Assembly: GCA_023678885.1 (NCBI GenBank)
Contig: CM042997.1
Coordinates: 28,402,064 to 28,466,063, forward strand
Origin: Pogostemon cablin
Lineage: Eukaryota; Streptophyta; Magnoliopsida; Lamiales; Lamiaceae
Length of the DNA: 64,000 nt
Reading direction: 5' to 3'
Part shown: positions 35,594 through 45,777 of the stretch, in pieces
Layout of the letters: the number at the start of each line of letters is the position of its first letter
Position numbering within the stretch: the first letter of the stretch is position 1
The notes under the pieces: generated by a model
The model's database searches: none
Told to the model about the DNA's origin: nothing
What the model saw: the letters and a program-made list of their open reading frames with translations, nothing else
Position numbers and translations under genes: made by a program

Positions 35594-36420
35594 ATATTTT
35601 CAAATAGGAGTATATATTAAGGCAAATACTTGTTTGAGACCGTCTTATATACGTAAGAACTTTCATGAGACGAATAAAAGGTGATAAAATTATCGACAAA
35701 AATTGATACTGATTGATGAAAAGTGATAAGTGTCCAATTAATTATTTCATGAACAATTCTTAAAATAAAAACAAAGTGATAATATATTTATTAAATGTGA
35801 TAATTAATTGAAAGAAAAAATGAAATGATTTTACGAGGACGTAGCAATTTGATGATAATCTTAATTATGGGGATCAGTTCAACAACCTCACCATAATTCA
35901 GTCTTTATTCGAAATCTTATGGTCAACATTAATTATGCACATTTAATTTTGCCTGCAATGGTTATGGTGGATGTATGTATTGCTATAACATCACAACTGA
36001 TAAAACCCAAAATAAAAGTAATTCTTATCATGATTAGTTGTACAGTATCTTCCTCATGATTAATACTGTATAATAATTATTACATGCTGCACAGTACTAT
36101 ATATCATACATCATACTATTATTACATATTGTAGCTCGTTGACACATGTAATCAATCATGGATCTTACAATTAGGTAGGAAATTAATTAATAAATCGTAT
36201 GATCTCATATTGAGTAATCATGTTCCTCGTGTTTGAATTTGCAACTTTGAGTTTATTGGATTATTTTTCATCATGAGATCTAAGTTGCAACTTGTTTAAT
36301 TAAATTTATGTGTGAATGATCTTACAAACTATAATCGTGAGATCTAAGTTGAGTGATTATTATGATTTTATCTAATACTAGCATAGAGTACTTTTAATTT
36401 CTATAAAACTAAGTTTTGTA

Positions 36421-36740
36421 TTAAGAGACTATTTGTTTTAAACTTTTTGGGTGGTGAAGAGAGTATTAAGGCTGACTAATTAGGTGGAAATAGTTAAGAG
36501 GCTATTTGTTTTAACTTTTACTTGTGAAGAGCAGATTAAGACGGACTAATGTGGAAATACTAAGTCTTGTATTAAGAGGCTATTTGTTTTAAACTTTTAC
36601 TAATGAAGAGCGTATTAAGACGGACTAATGTGAAAATAGTGAAAAGGTATTAAGAGACTATTTGTTTTAAACTTTTAATTTTTTTTTTTACCGGTGAAGA
36701 GCGTATTAAGACGGACTAATGTGAAAATAGTGAAGAGTTT
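36421..36740. repeat. Four-copy tandem repeat, 72-87 bp units
   Basis: Units start with TTAAGAGRCTATTTGTTTTA at 36421, 36493, 36572 and 36650. Each continues with GTGAAGAGCGTATTAAGACG and GACTAATGTGRAAATA. The first unit is the most diverged. Confidence 0.85.
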
Positions 36741-36867
36741 GTTCGACGTTGTAATTATCATTCATTCACCTTTTAAACATGCAAAATACCACACAAAACT
36801 TACCCGTAGCTAAAAGTAAAAGAAAAGGAAAAAAATAATAAAGTGATGAAATTTCATAGTTTTAATA

Positions 36868-37096
36868 TTCCCTCCGTCCACCAAAAGTCCACATTTTGCC
36901 ATTTTGGGTGTCCGCACCAAAGTTTTGGTCTACATTTCTCTTTTTAAACACATGGGATCCACACACATCATTAATACAATAAATTTATAGGATCCATACA
37001 CCCCACTAATACAATTACCAACTACACCTTAAATAATAATACTCCTTAATTCACATACAAAAAGCAAATGTCCACTTTTGTGAAATACGGAGGGAG
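36868..37096. mobile_element. Stowaway-type MITE (229 bp)
   Basis: The left end TTCCCTCCGTCCACCAAAAG and the right end AAATACGGAGGGAG are inverted, with TA on both sides (36866-36867, 37097-37098). Internally GTCCACATTTTGCC is echoed by TCCACTTTTGTGAAAT. Confidence 0.85.
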
Positions 37097-37750
37097 TACT
37101 TTAACTCATTGCCATAGTTGGCAGTAGGTTTATATTCAATTTTCATAATATCCAGAATTCGATTCAGCCTCCCAACTGCAATTTAATTTTAAAATATGTA
37201 TTTAAAAAAAATAAAATAAACCATCATTCTTGTTAATCATAACAAATGAACAGCAATACTCTTGTTCATAATCTCTGCAAATGGCAATCCCCAGAACAGC
37301 AACATTCTATCCTACGTTTTCTCTGCCAAAATCATCAACTGCCATGTGATCAACCCACTAAGTTTTCTTCAAAAAGGATGAACCAATATTAATTAATTAA
37401 CCATAATTTTGGCTTCTCACATTTTTTCTTACACCTTTCATCACTCTCGAGAAAGAAATCCACAACATATTCCTTCATGCTTGCCTCCAACTCCTCTCTC
37501 CCTCTCTGACACGTCCAATTTTCTTTATTCTTTTATGTTTTACTCATCATATCTTCTTTTCCATTCTATAAGAAGCAGCATATAGGAAACGTCTCCATTC
37601 TTGCAACTCCTGTCTTAAAGTACGGTACTTTGATAGATACTGTTCCCTCTTAGATACTGTTCCCTCTTTCAATGCTGTAAAGATTTAGCTATAGTTTTCC
37701 ACTCCATATAATTATATTGGGAAAAAAAAAACACTGAACCCCATATTCTG

Positions 37751-39716
37751 ATGGGAAAGAACAGTGGAAATTCTTGGTTTAGTGCAGTGAAAAAGGCTTT
37801 TAGGTCTCCCACAAACGATGAGAGGAAGAGGGATGGCAGGAGAGAGGAAAATGAGGTGGAAGAAGATGAAAAGGTAGTGTGCTTATGTACGGGATTAGAG
37901 TTTCTTGATTGTATTTTCATGCACTGAATGTGTTTGTTAATTTGCAGAAGAGAGGAAAGAAGAGGTGGATATTCCGTAGGCATAATTTCCCTCTGGAAAC
38001 AACAATTCAGCATAGTGCTGCCAAGATTTGCAGTGGAGAAGAAAATATGGTTAGAAAACAAGCAAAGTTGGAGAAGTGCTGTGTTTCTGATCAGCGAAGG
38101 CGTGCTATTGCAGTGGCTATGGCGACCACTGCTGCTGCTGAGGCTGCTGTGGCAACAGCACAAGCTGTTGTTGAGATTATTAGGCTCACTAAACCTTCCC
38201 TTTTGGTTGAAGAAGAGAAAGCTGCTGTCGTTATTCAGACAATCTTCAGAGGTTATCTGGTAATGTAGCATGTTTGATGATACATTTTCTTGCATTCTCC
38301 TGATATACAGAAATTCTTGCATTTTTTATATGTGCTGTATGTGTGTGAGTGTGTTTTGTAGATGCATGGTGGTTGAAATGTTATGGCCAGTTTGGATCTT
38401 GTGTTAATTGGGAGATGATTTATGTCTTATGAATATATGTTTGTTGGAAGAGTGGAAGGATTTTTTTTTATTTTTTTTTTTTTTGGGTTCATCATTTTTG
38501 CAAAGCAAGAATGAAGAGATTTATTTGCTGGAATGATTGTTTGATCATGGTTTTACATGTTAATTTTATGATTGGTTGTGTTTATAATGCACATTTTGGG
38601 AATCAATCCAGGATAAAGTAGTTTAATTGATCATATAATTGGATTTTTAAGGCTAGAAGAGCTCTCTTGGCATTGAAGGGTGTAGTGAATCTGCAAGCCT
38701 TAATAAGAGGTCATAATGTCCGAAAACGGGCAAAAATGACACTCCAATGCATCCAATCTCTCGTTCGAGTTCAAGCTCTAGTCTGCGATCAACGTAGGAG
38801 GCTTTCGTGTGAAGCAACGAGCTTAGGTTCAATGTTCAGATTGGATGACAGTGGGAGAAAGTCCAGTGTGAGTGCTAATTACTAGTTACAACCCTATTGC
38901 ATGCTTAGCAAATACATATTCTTACTTGTTTTGATTATCTTGAGGTTGCAGTCAAGAAATGCAAGTAAATACATGAACAATGTGGTTGTTAATCCAACTG
39001 ATCAACTCGAGGAAATTCATGCTCTAATACAGAAAGCTAAAGAATTCTCACTCAAACAGGGCAAGAATCTTGCACATGCCTTGTCTGAACAGGTTTCAAC
39101 ATCTCTCTCATTGTTCTTGTTACCTTTTCAAATCTGCACATTGTTTCGTTCCATTGAATCGCTCGTTTTGCAGGCGTGGGCTTCGGATGAGGATCGATAC
39201 ACAGAAGAATATCCATGTTCAGACAGGGAAAGAATCCATCCAAGGTTTAGAAAGGATGGCAACTTATGCAACCAAAGGGATCATTTAATTAGGACTGTTG
39301 AAGTTGACACATCTAGACCTCACTCATACAAAACATGGGATCAAAGTCATAACGATCCGACTTTTTTCTCCAGAAAACGCATCAATCTCGTATCTCAGTC
39401 ACCCAAAACTCCATCATCATCATCCAAGATAAAGTCCTCCAGCAGCCCTTGTAGGCATCAAGCCACGGCTGAGACGCCTAATTCGCGCTTGTTTTTCTCC
39501 CACAGAATGAGCATGAGTGAGAACTCTTGCCCCTTGCCTCGACCAAACTACATGGCGGCCACTGCATCAGCCATGGCTCGAGTGAGGCCACACAGCACGC
39601 CTCGGTTGAGGCCTGCAAGTCCTAGCCGAGAGCTAACCGGTTCAGCTAAGAAACGACTTTCGTTCTCTGTTCATGATGAGCAGAGATCTGATAAGCCCTA
39701 TTATGCCACAGAATAA
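37751..39716 (+). CDS. IQD: IQ67-domain (IQD) calmodulin-binding protein
   Basis: Five exons join in frame: 37751-37873, 37948-38259, 38652-38867, 38952-39092, 39174-39716. They give 444 aa. The N-terminus MGKNSGNSWFSAVKKAFRSP is the usual basic IQD start. The IQ67 region (about 134-200) spans the exon 2-3 junction: VIQTIFRGYL then ARRALLALKG, NLQALIRGHNVRKRA, and a third IQ-like unit IQSLVRVQA. The split at this codon is typical of IQDs. The C-terminus has the DUF4005 signature (PNYMAATASAMARVRPHSTP, then KKRLSF). IQDs bind calmodulin and commonly decorate microtubules, the plasma membrane or nuclei, shaping cells. The protein is strongly basic. No defect was seen. Confidence 0.93.
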
Positions 39717-41005
39717 GATCATTTTGTCTTTGTCAACATTCAAGATCATAGTTCATGGTGAATCAGCTGATAGAATGTTCTCACTTCTATCCATTATCTT
39801 TAGTTCGTTATTGTAAATCTTGATCATCTTCCCAAATTAAACACTACGTGTGACATATATATATGTAATGAGATCATTACTACACATATGTTGTGTTTTA
39901 AAAGTGAAAAATATGATTGGATTTGTAATAGAGGAATCAAATTGAAGTGAAGAGGAGGCAGATATTCTATGGCAAATCATTAAAGAACTAAAAAGTGAGT
40001 TGAGTGCATAATATAACATCTGTATTGTTATGCATACTAGAGGCTATATAGGTAGATAGATACATTTTTTATATTGAAATATTGCATCATACATGAAAAG
40101 AAGTAAAAATATACACTTTATATTAGTGGATTCCTTAATGTACAACTTTAATGTAGCACTATAATGTCTTTCACGTTGTCCTACACTCATGTAGCTCGGC
40201 TTTTAGAACAAACTTGGATATTAGAGCATCCACAATACCTTTGTTTAATCAAACAAAACTTAATCTCTCCCCTCCACATAAATTCATAATCTCCAAATCG
40301 TTATTTAATTACTTAATTCACTCGCATTCATTCCATATAGAACCTACTCCATTATTCATTTATCTATTTATTAAATAAGAAAAAAAAATGAGAAAATTGT
40401 ATACCATTGAGATGCTTTTACATGACCGAGGAATACAACATGAACTTATTAATTAGTTTGAATAAAAAAATTATACTCCTCTTCTAACAAACTCTTCACT
40501 TTTTCTTCATTTATTTATTCCAGGCTTTTCATCCTTCAAAAGTACTAAAAAATTCAAAATAAATGACCCTTGCAACAACATATTTGAAAAATGTCTCTTT
40601 AATTTCGATCCTCATTTTAATTTTATTATATTTAAAAATAATTTAATTTTAATTTTGATTGTTCATTTAATACTTGTACTTTTGATCTAAGCAATACCCT
40701 CTTATAATAGATTATTTTAGAAATATTTTCGATTCAAAACCTAGAAGTGTTTATCTATCAATTTTATTGATTACAATTTGGATCAAAAGTGGACAGAATA
40801 CAACTAGAATACTAAAAAATAAAAAAAAATTGGGAATCTAACTTGGTTGCACAGGGATAGTTACAACCGTAGATTAATTTATAATTAAATCTCCACAACT
40901 AAATAAATTAAAATAATTAAATTTAAAAAAATATATATATATATACCCACTCCAATTTAACCTAAACTTGGGGTGCAACCCAAGAATCACCAAAATTAAC
41001 TCACA
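39717..41005. other. 3' flank of the IQD gene and spacer
   Basis: AT-rich, with no gene or classified element. 39717 to about 39900 is probably 3' UTR. Confidence 0.55.
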
Positions 41006-41013
41006 TATAAATA
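41006..41013 (+). promoter_or_regulatory. TATA box of the cyclophilin gene
   Basis: TATAAATA lies 75 bp upstream of the ATG at 41081, in the context TCACATATAAATAAGTG, leaving a short leader of about 40 nt. Confidence 0.65.
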
Positions 41014-41080
41014 AGTGTTAACTGAGACAGGAAGATAGAGAAAAAAATTAAATCACCTATCACTGAAATTTCGAATAGCC

Positions 41081-41599
41081 ATGCCTAACCCTAAAGTGTT
41101 CTTCGATATGACCGTCGGTGGGGCACCAGCCGGCCGGATAATCATGGAGCTCTACGCCGACGTCGTTCCGAGGACCGCGGAAAATTTCCGCGCACTCTGC
41201 ACTGGCGAGAAGGGTATCGGTAAATCTAAGAAGCCTCTCCACTTCAAAGGATCGAGCTTCCACCGTGTGATCCCTGATTTCATGTGCCAGGGAGGCGATT
41301 TCACTGCGGGGAATGGAACCGGAGGAGAGTCGATCTACGGAGCGAAGTTCGCAGATGAGAATTTCGTGAAGAAGCACACCGGACCGGGTGTTCTGTCCAT
41401 GGCGAACGCTGGACCGGGGACCAACGGGTCACAGTTCTTCATCTGCACTGCGAAGACGGAGTGGCTCGACGGGAAGCACGTTGTGTTTGGACAGGTGATC
41501 GAGGGATACGAAGTCGTGAAGGCGATCGAGAAGGTCGGATCTGGCAGTGGAAGGTGCTCGAAGCCGGTGGTGATCGCTGATTGCGGTCAACTCTCTTAG
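41081..41599 (+). CDS. Cytosolic cyclophilin (peptidyl-prolyl cis-trans isomerase)
   Basis: This is an intronless 172-aa protein made of a single cyclophilin domain, the usual size of plant CYP18/CYP19 cytosolic forms. It isomerises peptide bonds preceding proline and binds cyclosporin A. Equivalents of the human CypA active site are all present: R62 and F67 (FHRVIPDF), Q70 (CQGGDF), W128 (TEWLDG) and H133 (GKHVVFG). The extra seven residues relative to CypA form the plant divergent loop (KGIGKSKKPL, about 44-53). Cys40 and Cys168, linked to redox regulation in plant cyclophilins, are both present. There is no signal peptide or C-terminal extension. The coding sequence is much richer in GC than its surroundings, as is common for highly expressed genes. 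Confidence 0.97.
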   Translation: MPNPKVFFDMTVGGAPAGRIIMELYADVVPRTAENFRALCTGEKGIGKSKKPLHFKGSSFHRVIPDFMCQGGDFTAGNGTGGESIYGAKFADENFVKKHTGPGVLSMANAGPGTNGSQFFICTAKTEWLDGKHVVFGQVIEGYEVVKAIEKVGSGSGRCSKPVVIADCGQLS

Positions 41600-43748
41600 A
41601 TCTATCCCGTCATGATCTCTTGTGTTATAGATCTGATGATCATCTGTCCTTTAAATTCACTGTTTGATTGAACCACTGGATTTTCTTAATTTGAGTAGAT
41701 AAATCTTTGAACAAGGTGGATCTTCTAAAGTTTAACCAAGTCATTATACTCCTTTGAATTTAGGGTTTTGGCCTAAGTACAAAATTATTTTGAAACTTTT
41801 TAGTTTGATTGAAGAAAAAAAAAGTGTGATGAAAATAATTTTCTAAACAAATACCCGTCGGGGTATCTCAATCGAGTTTCGGTAATTTCGGAGTATTTTT
41901 TATACTACAATTTCTTCTTAATTGTTCTGTTTTATTAGAAATTATTTATACTATGTTATTTTTTTAATTATTATTTTTATTATTGTTTTTATTTTATTTT
42001 ATTTTATTTTATTTTTAGCTTAAATCTCAAGATTTATATCTGATTTTTCGTAGGAATTGTGGGTTGTTTACGGGCTGCTTCCAATTCAAGGCTCCGTGTA
42101 ATGGAAACAACTTAACAGTTTGAAGCCCAATAAAAATGGGCCGTAAGCCCATCAATTAGATAATAGAAGGTATTACAATTATTATGTATACATATAATTC
42201 GAAGTTATGAACAGAGTACTGTAACTGAGGGTGAGGTATTTGGTTCACAGGAGATTACATATAATTGCGTTTAATTAGGTTTGATTTCATTATAAACAAG
42301 TTCATTAAAAGCTATTTCATGGGTCTTAAAAATTTATTAAAAATAAAAGAGATTACATACAATTGCACTTAATCAGGTTTGATTTCATTCTAAACCTGTT
42401 CATTAAAAGAAAGGCGTCCTGCGGATCACAATTTAAGAAAAAACGTGGGTTATAATATCTCATTAAACTAATAAATAATTATAAAAAAAAATCATTTTAA
42501 TTCCTTATTTTAACATTTTCAAATTTTATTAACTCATCTAATAATCTCAATGAATATGTTTATAAATTTCATACTAGTGTCCTAGTAAGCTTACATTAAA
42601 CGCCTCTGAATCTAAACATTAAGGAATACATATTATAAATCTAAACATTAAGGAATACATATTATAAATAACATGGGTCATACTGTATTTTTATCTTGTA
42701 GTTTATGTTTTATTTTACAGATGATTTATTTTTAAGAATTTAGCATTAATTTTTAGGATAGAATTATCATTAACTTTTTTTTAAAAAAAATTAATATTTA
42801 GATGCAATCGGTTGCACACTTGGACCCTAGTTGTGCTACTACAAAAATAATATAAGCCATGATTCATGAACCACAAGGATTGTAAATTTGTAAGCAAGAA
42901 ATGTTTTTGTGGGTGGTGGGGGACCAGATCCATGAGTGTTGTTTTTTCTAACGAATTACAATCCCCAGGTCCGAACGAGTGTAACACCAATCGTTTCCAC
43001 ACACCCAACTCTTTTTGTTCATCAAGATTTCCCTATTTTGAATCATGACAATATATATACTTTATGCTATCACCCCTCTTTTTCTCTCCATAACTTGTAT
43101 CTTCAATTGTGTATTTCTTAGAAACCAACTATAACAAAATAATGCAGTAATAATAATCTTCATCCATCCTAATAGAGCTTTCATACTACTATTTAAACAA
43201 TGAAAATTCTATTGATATGAAAGTAGTAGTAATAATTCATATGTACCATCTTAGATCGATCTCCATCTTTAATTCCAGATTAAATTGGACCCCACCAACC
43301 ACAACCATTTAACGTACGATAATCTAAATTGAACCATCAAATCTAATACTACAACTAATATAACTACTCAATAATAGAAAATAAATGTAAGCACAATTAA
43401 TTAATCTTAGGTGAAATCTTGAAAGAAGTGATAATACGATCGTATTGAGGAGAGAGAGAGAGTATTCCAACATCAAAGATATTTGTCGACAAAAGAAAAG
43501 GACATTGCCCCACTACCAAATAAGATAATTTGCCAGACTTGGAGAGGACAGAATGTCCTCAACCATATTCTCATCTCACTCTTTCCAAACACAAACAACC
43601 CATTAACAATCATCTCATAATCATCACATTTTAAATACGATTAAATTCATTAATTAAAGATTATGCAATTTTAAAACATGTGACTCAACTTTCTTGAAAT
43701 CAACTCAACAAAAAAACATGATCATTAGAAAACATCTTCAACTTCCGA
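41600..43748. other. Spacer between the cyclophilin and GRF 3' ends
   Basis: Convergent 3' flanks in AT-rich sequence. It contains an ATTTT microsatellite (41991-42015), a direct repeat pair beginning GAGATTACATA (42251-42310 and 42349-42411), and a 29-bp tandem duplication, TCTAAACATTAAGGAATACA... at 42611-42639 and 42640-42668. No gene was recognised. Confidence 0.55.
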
Positions 43749-45500
43749 TTAATTGAGCCACCGGAATGCAACTTCCGATATCGGAGCCGGGAAAGTCGGG
43801 CTGTTGCAAACGCTGCCGTCGGAGTGCGAAAACAGCGTCCGATGAAGAACTCCGGTGGGTGATGAAACGGTGGTCGCCACCGTGCTGATCGAGTCGTGTG
43901 GCGACGCCGGATTCTTGCAGCCCCAAGCGGGCAGCGCCTCCGCGAGGGGCCCACCTAGGGCGAATGGCTCCCAGTAAACGGCGTCGTGGCATCTCGAGTC
44001 TCGATCGTCGCCGCAGCAGTTATGAACTCCGGCCATTTCTTGATCGGAGATGCTGCCGGAAGCCATGGCGATCGACAGGTTGAGCGAAGGGGAGAGGTTT
44101 TCGGGCTCTTTCGGCCCGGTGGTCTCGACGTTACCATTTTCGATCGACCAAGCGTCGATGAAGCTGAATGGAGGGACGATTTCAGAGGGTGGATAACTGG
44201 AATATGACAGCATGTTTAATGGACTCTGATCCACATAATCTTGATGGAAAAGTGAAGCAGCTGAACCGTAAATCGAACACCCCTCGTTTGAAAACCCCAT
44301 GTTAGTTTCGATCAAACGCTGCCATTTCTGCTCAGTGTCCATCATCAAGCTCAAATCCCTACAAAATTCACACCACAATCAAGAACCCTAAAAAAACACC
44401 AAGCATAAAACAAACAAACAGACAACAAACCAACCTTGTAGAAGAAGGTATATTTGAGAGATTCAGATCACTTTTAGGATTGAAAAGCAAAAGGGGCTTC
44501 TCATTGGGTGCAGCAGTAGAGTTGGGAAGATTATTGGTCTGTTCGATTCGAGTTCTTTTGTTGTTTTCACCATTAACTTTCTTATCTTCCACAGGCTTTC
44601 TTGAACGGGGGCGCCCTCTGTGCAAATGGCGCTCGCAGTATTTCTGATGGGGAGCTACATCTTTCGAACACCTCCATTTCTTTCCATCTGTTCTCTTACA
44701 TCTACCAGGCTCTGGATCTCCATTCTTCGGGTATCTAACGCTGTACATAGCTTCAGAAAACATACAGCTCATCAGTGTGACTCAAATGTAGCTCTTATCT
44801 AAGAGCTTCAGAGATTCGTTTACTTACATAAGAGAGAAGAATCTACAGCAGAAGGTGGAAAATTTCTTGAGTGTGGGAAGAGAAGATCAGGAGGAACAGG
44901 AATGGAAGAGATCATGTATTTATATATCATAGCTTGTCTTTCTAACTCTCTCCATTGAGCAGATGTGAAGGGAAACGCTATACTGGTGGCCATTAATCCT
45001 TCTGCCATAACTTCACAAAGCACAATTAAAAACCAGTCAAAATTGCAGTGACATTTCTCTTTCTACCCAACATTTAATTCAATCTTGTTTTCCCAATAAA
45101 TCTGCAACAAGAGAGAAGAAGAACATAGAGAGAGTGAGAGAGAGTGAATTTTACCTGGGGATTTGAATGGGGTGGTGGTGGTGGAATGAGGAGCAGCAAA
45201 AATGTCAAAAAGCTGCGAATTAGTACTAAAATTTTCAGCAGCAAGACGAGAGGTTGAGACACTATCAAAGTACATATGGCCCACCACCTCGTTAACTCCG
45301 CCGCTATTACTACCGGTGGGCCCTCTGCCACCACCCCCACCGCCACCTCCGCCGTCGAATCGACGGCCCATCACCCGAATCTTCGACGGAAATTCCTCCA
45401 CAGCACTGTGCAGCTTCGTCGAACCAACATCATCGTCACTGTTTGATGATTTCTTGTCGGAGATGCTACGCCCACTCCTACGACTGGCTTCTTTTTCCAT
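43749..45500 (-). CDS. GRF: Growth-regulating factor (QLQ and WRC domains)
   Basis: Four exons read on the minus strand: 45500-45155, 45001-44828, 44750-44435, 44358-43749. They give about 481 aa. GRFs are plant transcription factors that work with GIF co-activators to promote cell proliferation in leaves and other organs. The QLQ domain (about 126-160) has PFTSAQWRELERQAMIYKYM, with Q131, L135 and Q138. The WRC domain has C191, C201, C212 and H215 with exact CX9CX10CX2H spacing, followed by RGRPRSRKPVE. A Gly/Asp-rich N-terminus precedes QLQ. Exon 2 could instead start at 45010 (three extra codons, same frame). The ATG at 45500 was chosen because the only upstream in-frame candidate is GTG. 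A complete copia element is inserted 55 bp upstream of the ATG, separating the coding region from the promoter at 50.1-50.2 kb. Confidence 0.92.
44587..44607 (-). promoter_or_regulatory. miR396 target site in the GRF WRC region
   Basis: The exon 3 stretch encoding RSRKPVE carries the classical site. The plus strand reads TTCCACAGG then CTTTCTTGAACG, matching mature miR396 except for the one-base bulge (extra G) known in GRF targets. GRF mRNA is therefore expected to be cleaved or repressed by miR396. Confidence 0.88.
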
Positions 45501-45555
45501 ATCAGTCTTTGCAAAATTCGCCTTTATCGGGATAATCACTGAAATACCAAAGAGG
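45501..45555 (-). promoter_or_regulatory. GRF leader, 3' part (downstream of the insertion)
   Basis: Fifty-five bases lie between the retrotransposon and the GRF ATG. The minus strand reads CCTCTTTGGTATTTCAGTG..., including a TTTCAG that could be a leader-intron acceptor. The first five bases (CCTCT) are the target duplication shared with 50082-50078. Confidence 0.7.
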
Positions 45556-45748
45556 TATTAGGAATCAGACAATCATCAATATTGAATTGCAATACCACAA
45601 CAACGTACATCCTATCTATTACATGAACACATAAATATATATCTGCATCCTATAACTGCATCCTATTTAATAGGAATAACTAAACATTAGATAAGACTAA
45701 ATAACTGATAATACTAATACATATAATTAGATAATCTAAACCTTAACA
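45556..45748 (-). repeat. 3' LTR of the copia element
   Basis: 193 bp, directly preceded (in element orientation) by the polypurine tract. Identical by eye to the 5' LTR. It lies nearest the GRF coding region, 55 bp from its ATG, and points toward it. Confidence 0.95.
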
Positions 45749-45760
45749 CCCTCCCTTAAA
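45749..45760 (-). other. Polypurine tract
   Basis: The minus strand reads TTTAAGGGAGGG immediately before the 3' LTR start TGTTAAGG. This is the plus-strand priming site of reverse transcription. Confidence 0.9.
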
Positions 45761-45777
45761 CTAATTATCAGCAACAA

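Larger units (their letters stand above)
34219..37750. other. AT-rich spacer and IQD upstream region
   Basis: No gene was recognised. It contains a 200-bp tandem duplication (35221-35593), a four-copy tandem repeat (36421-36740) and a Stowaway MITE (36868-37096). The region 37440-37750 is CT-rich and probably holds the IQD promoter and leader; a TATAAGAA word lies at about 37567. Confidence 0.55.

Noticed and set aside
37669..38322. Minus-strand frame of 217 codons opposite the IQD gene
   Set aside because: It is antisense to well-supported IQD exons 1 and 2 and has Ser-rich composition typical of a reverse-frame shadow.
43700..44207. Several frames on both strands over GRF exon 4
   Set aside because: They are out-of-phase shadows in a GC-rich exon. 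The GRF frame alone joins by splice signals.
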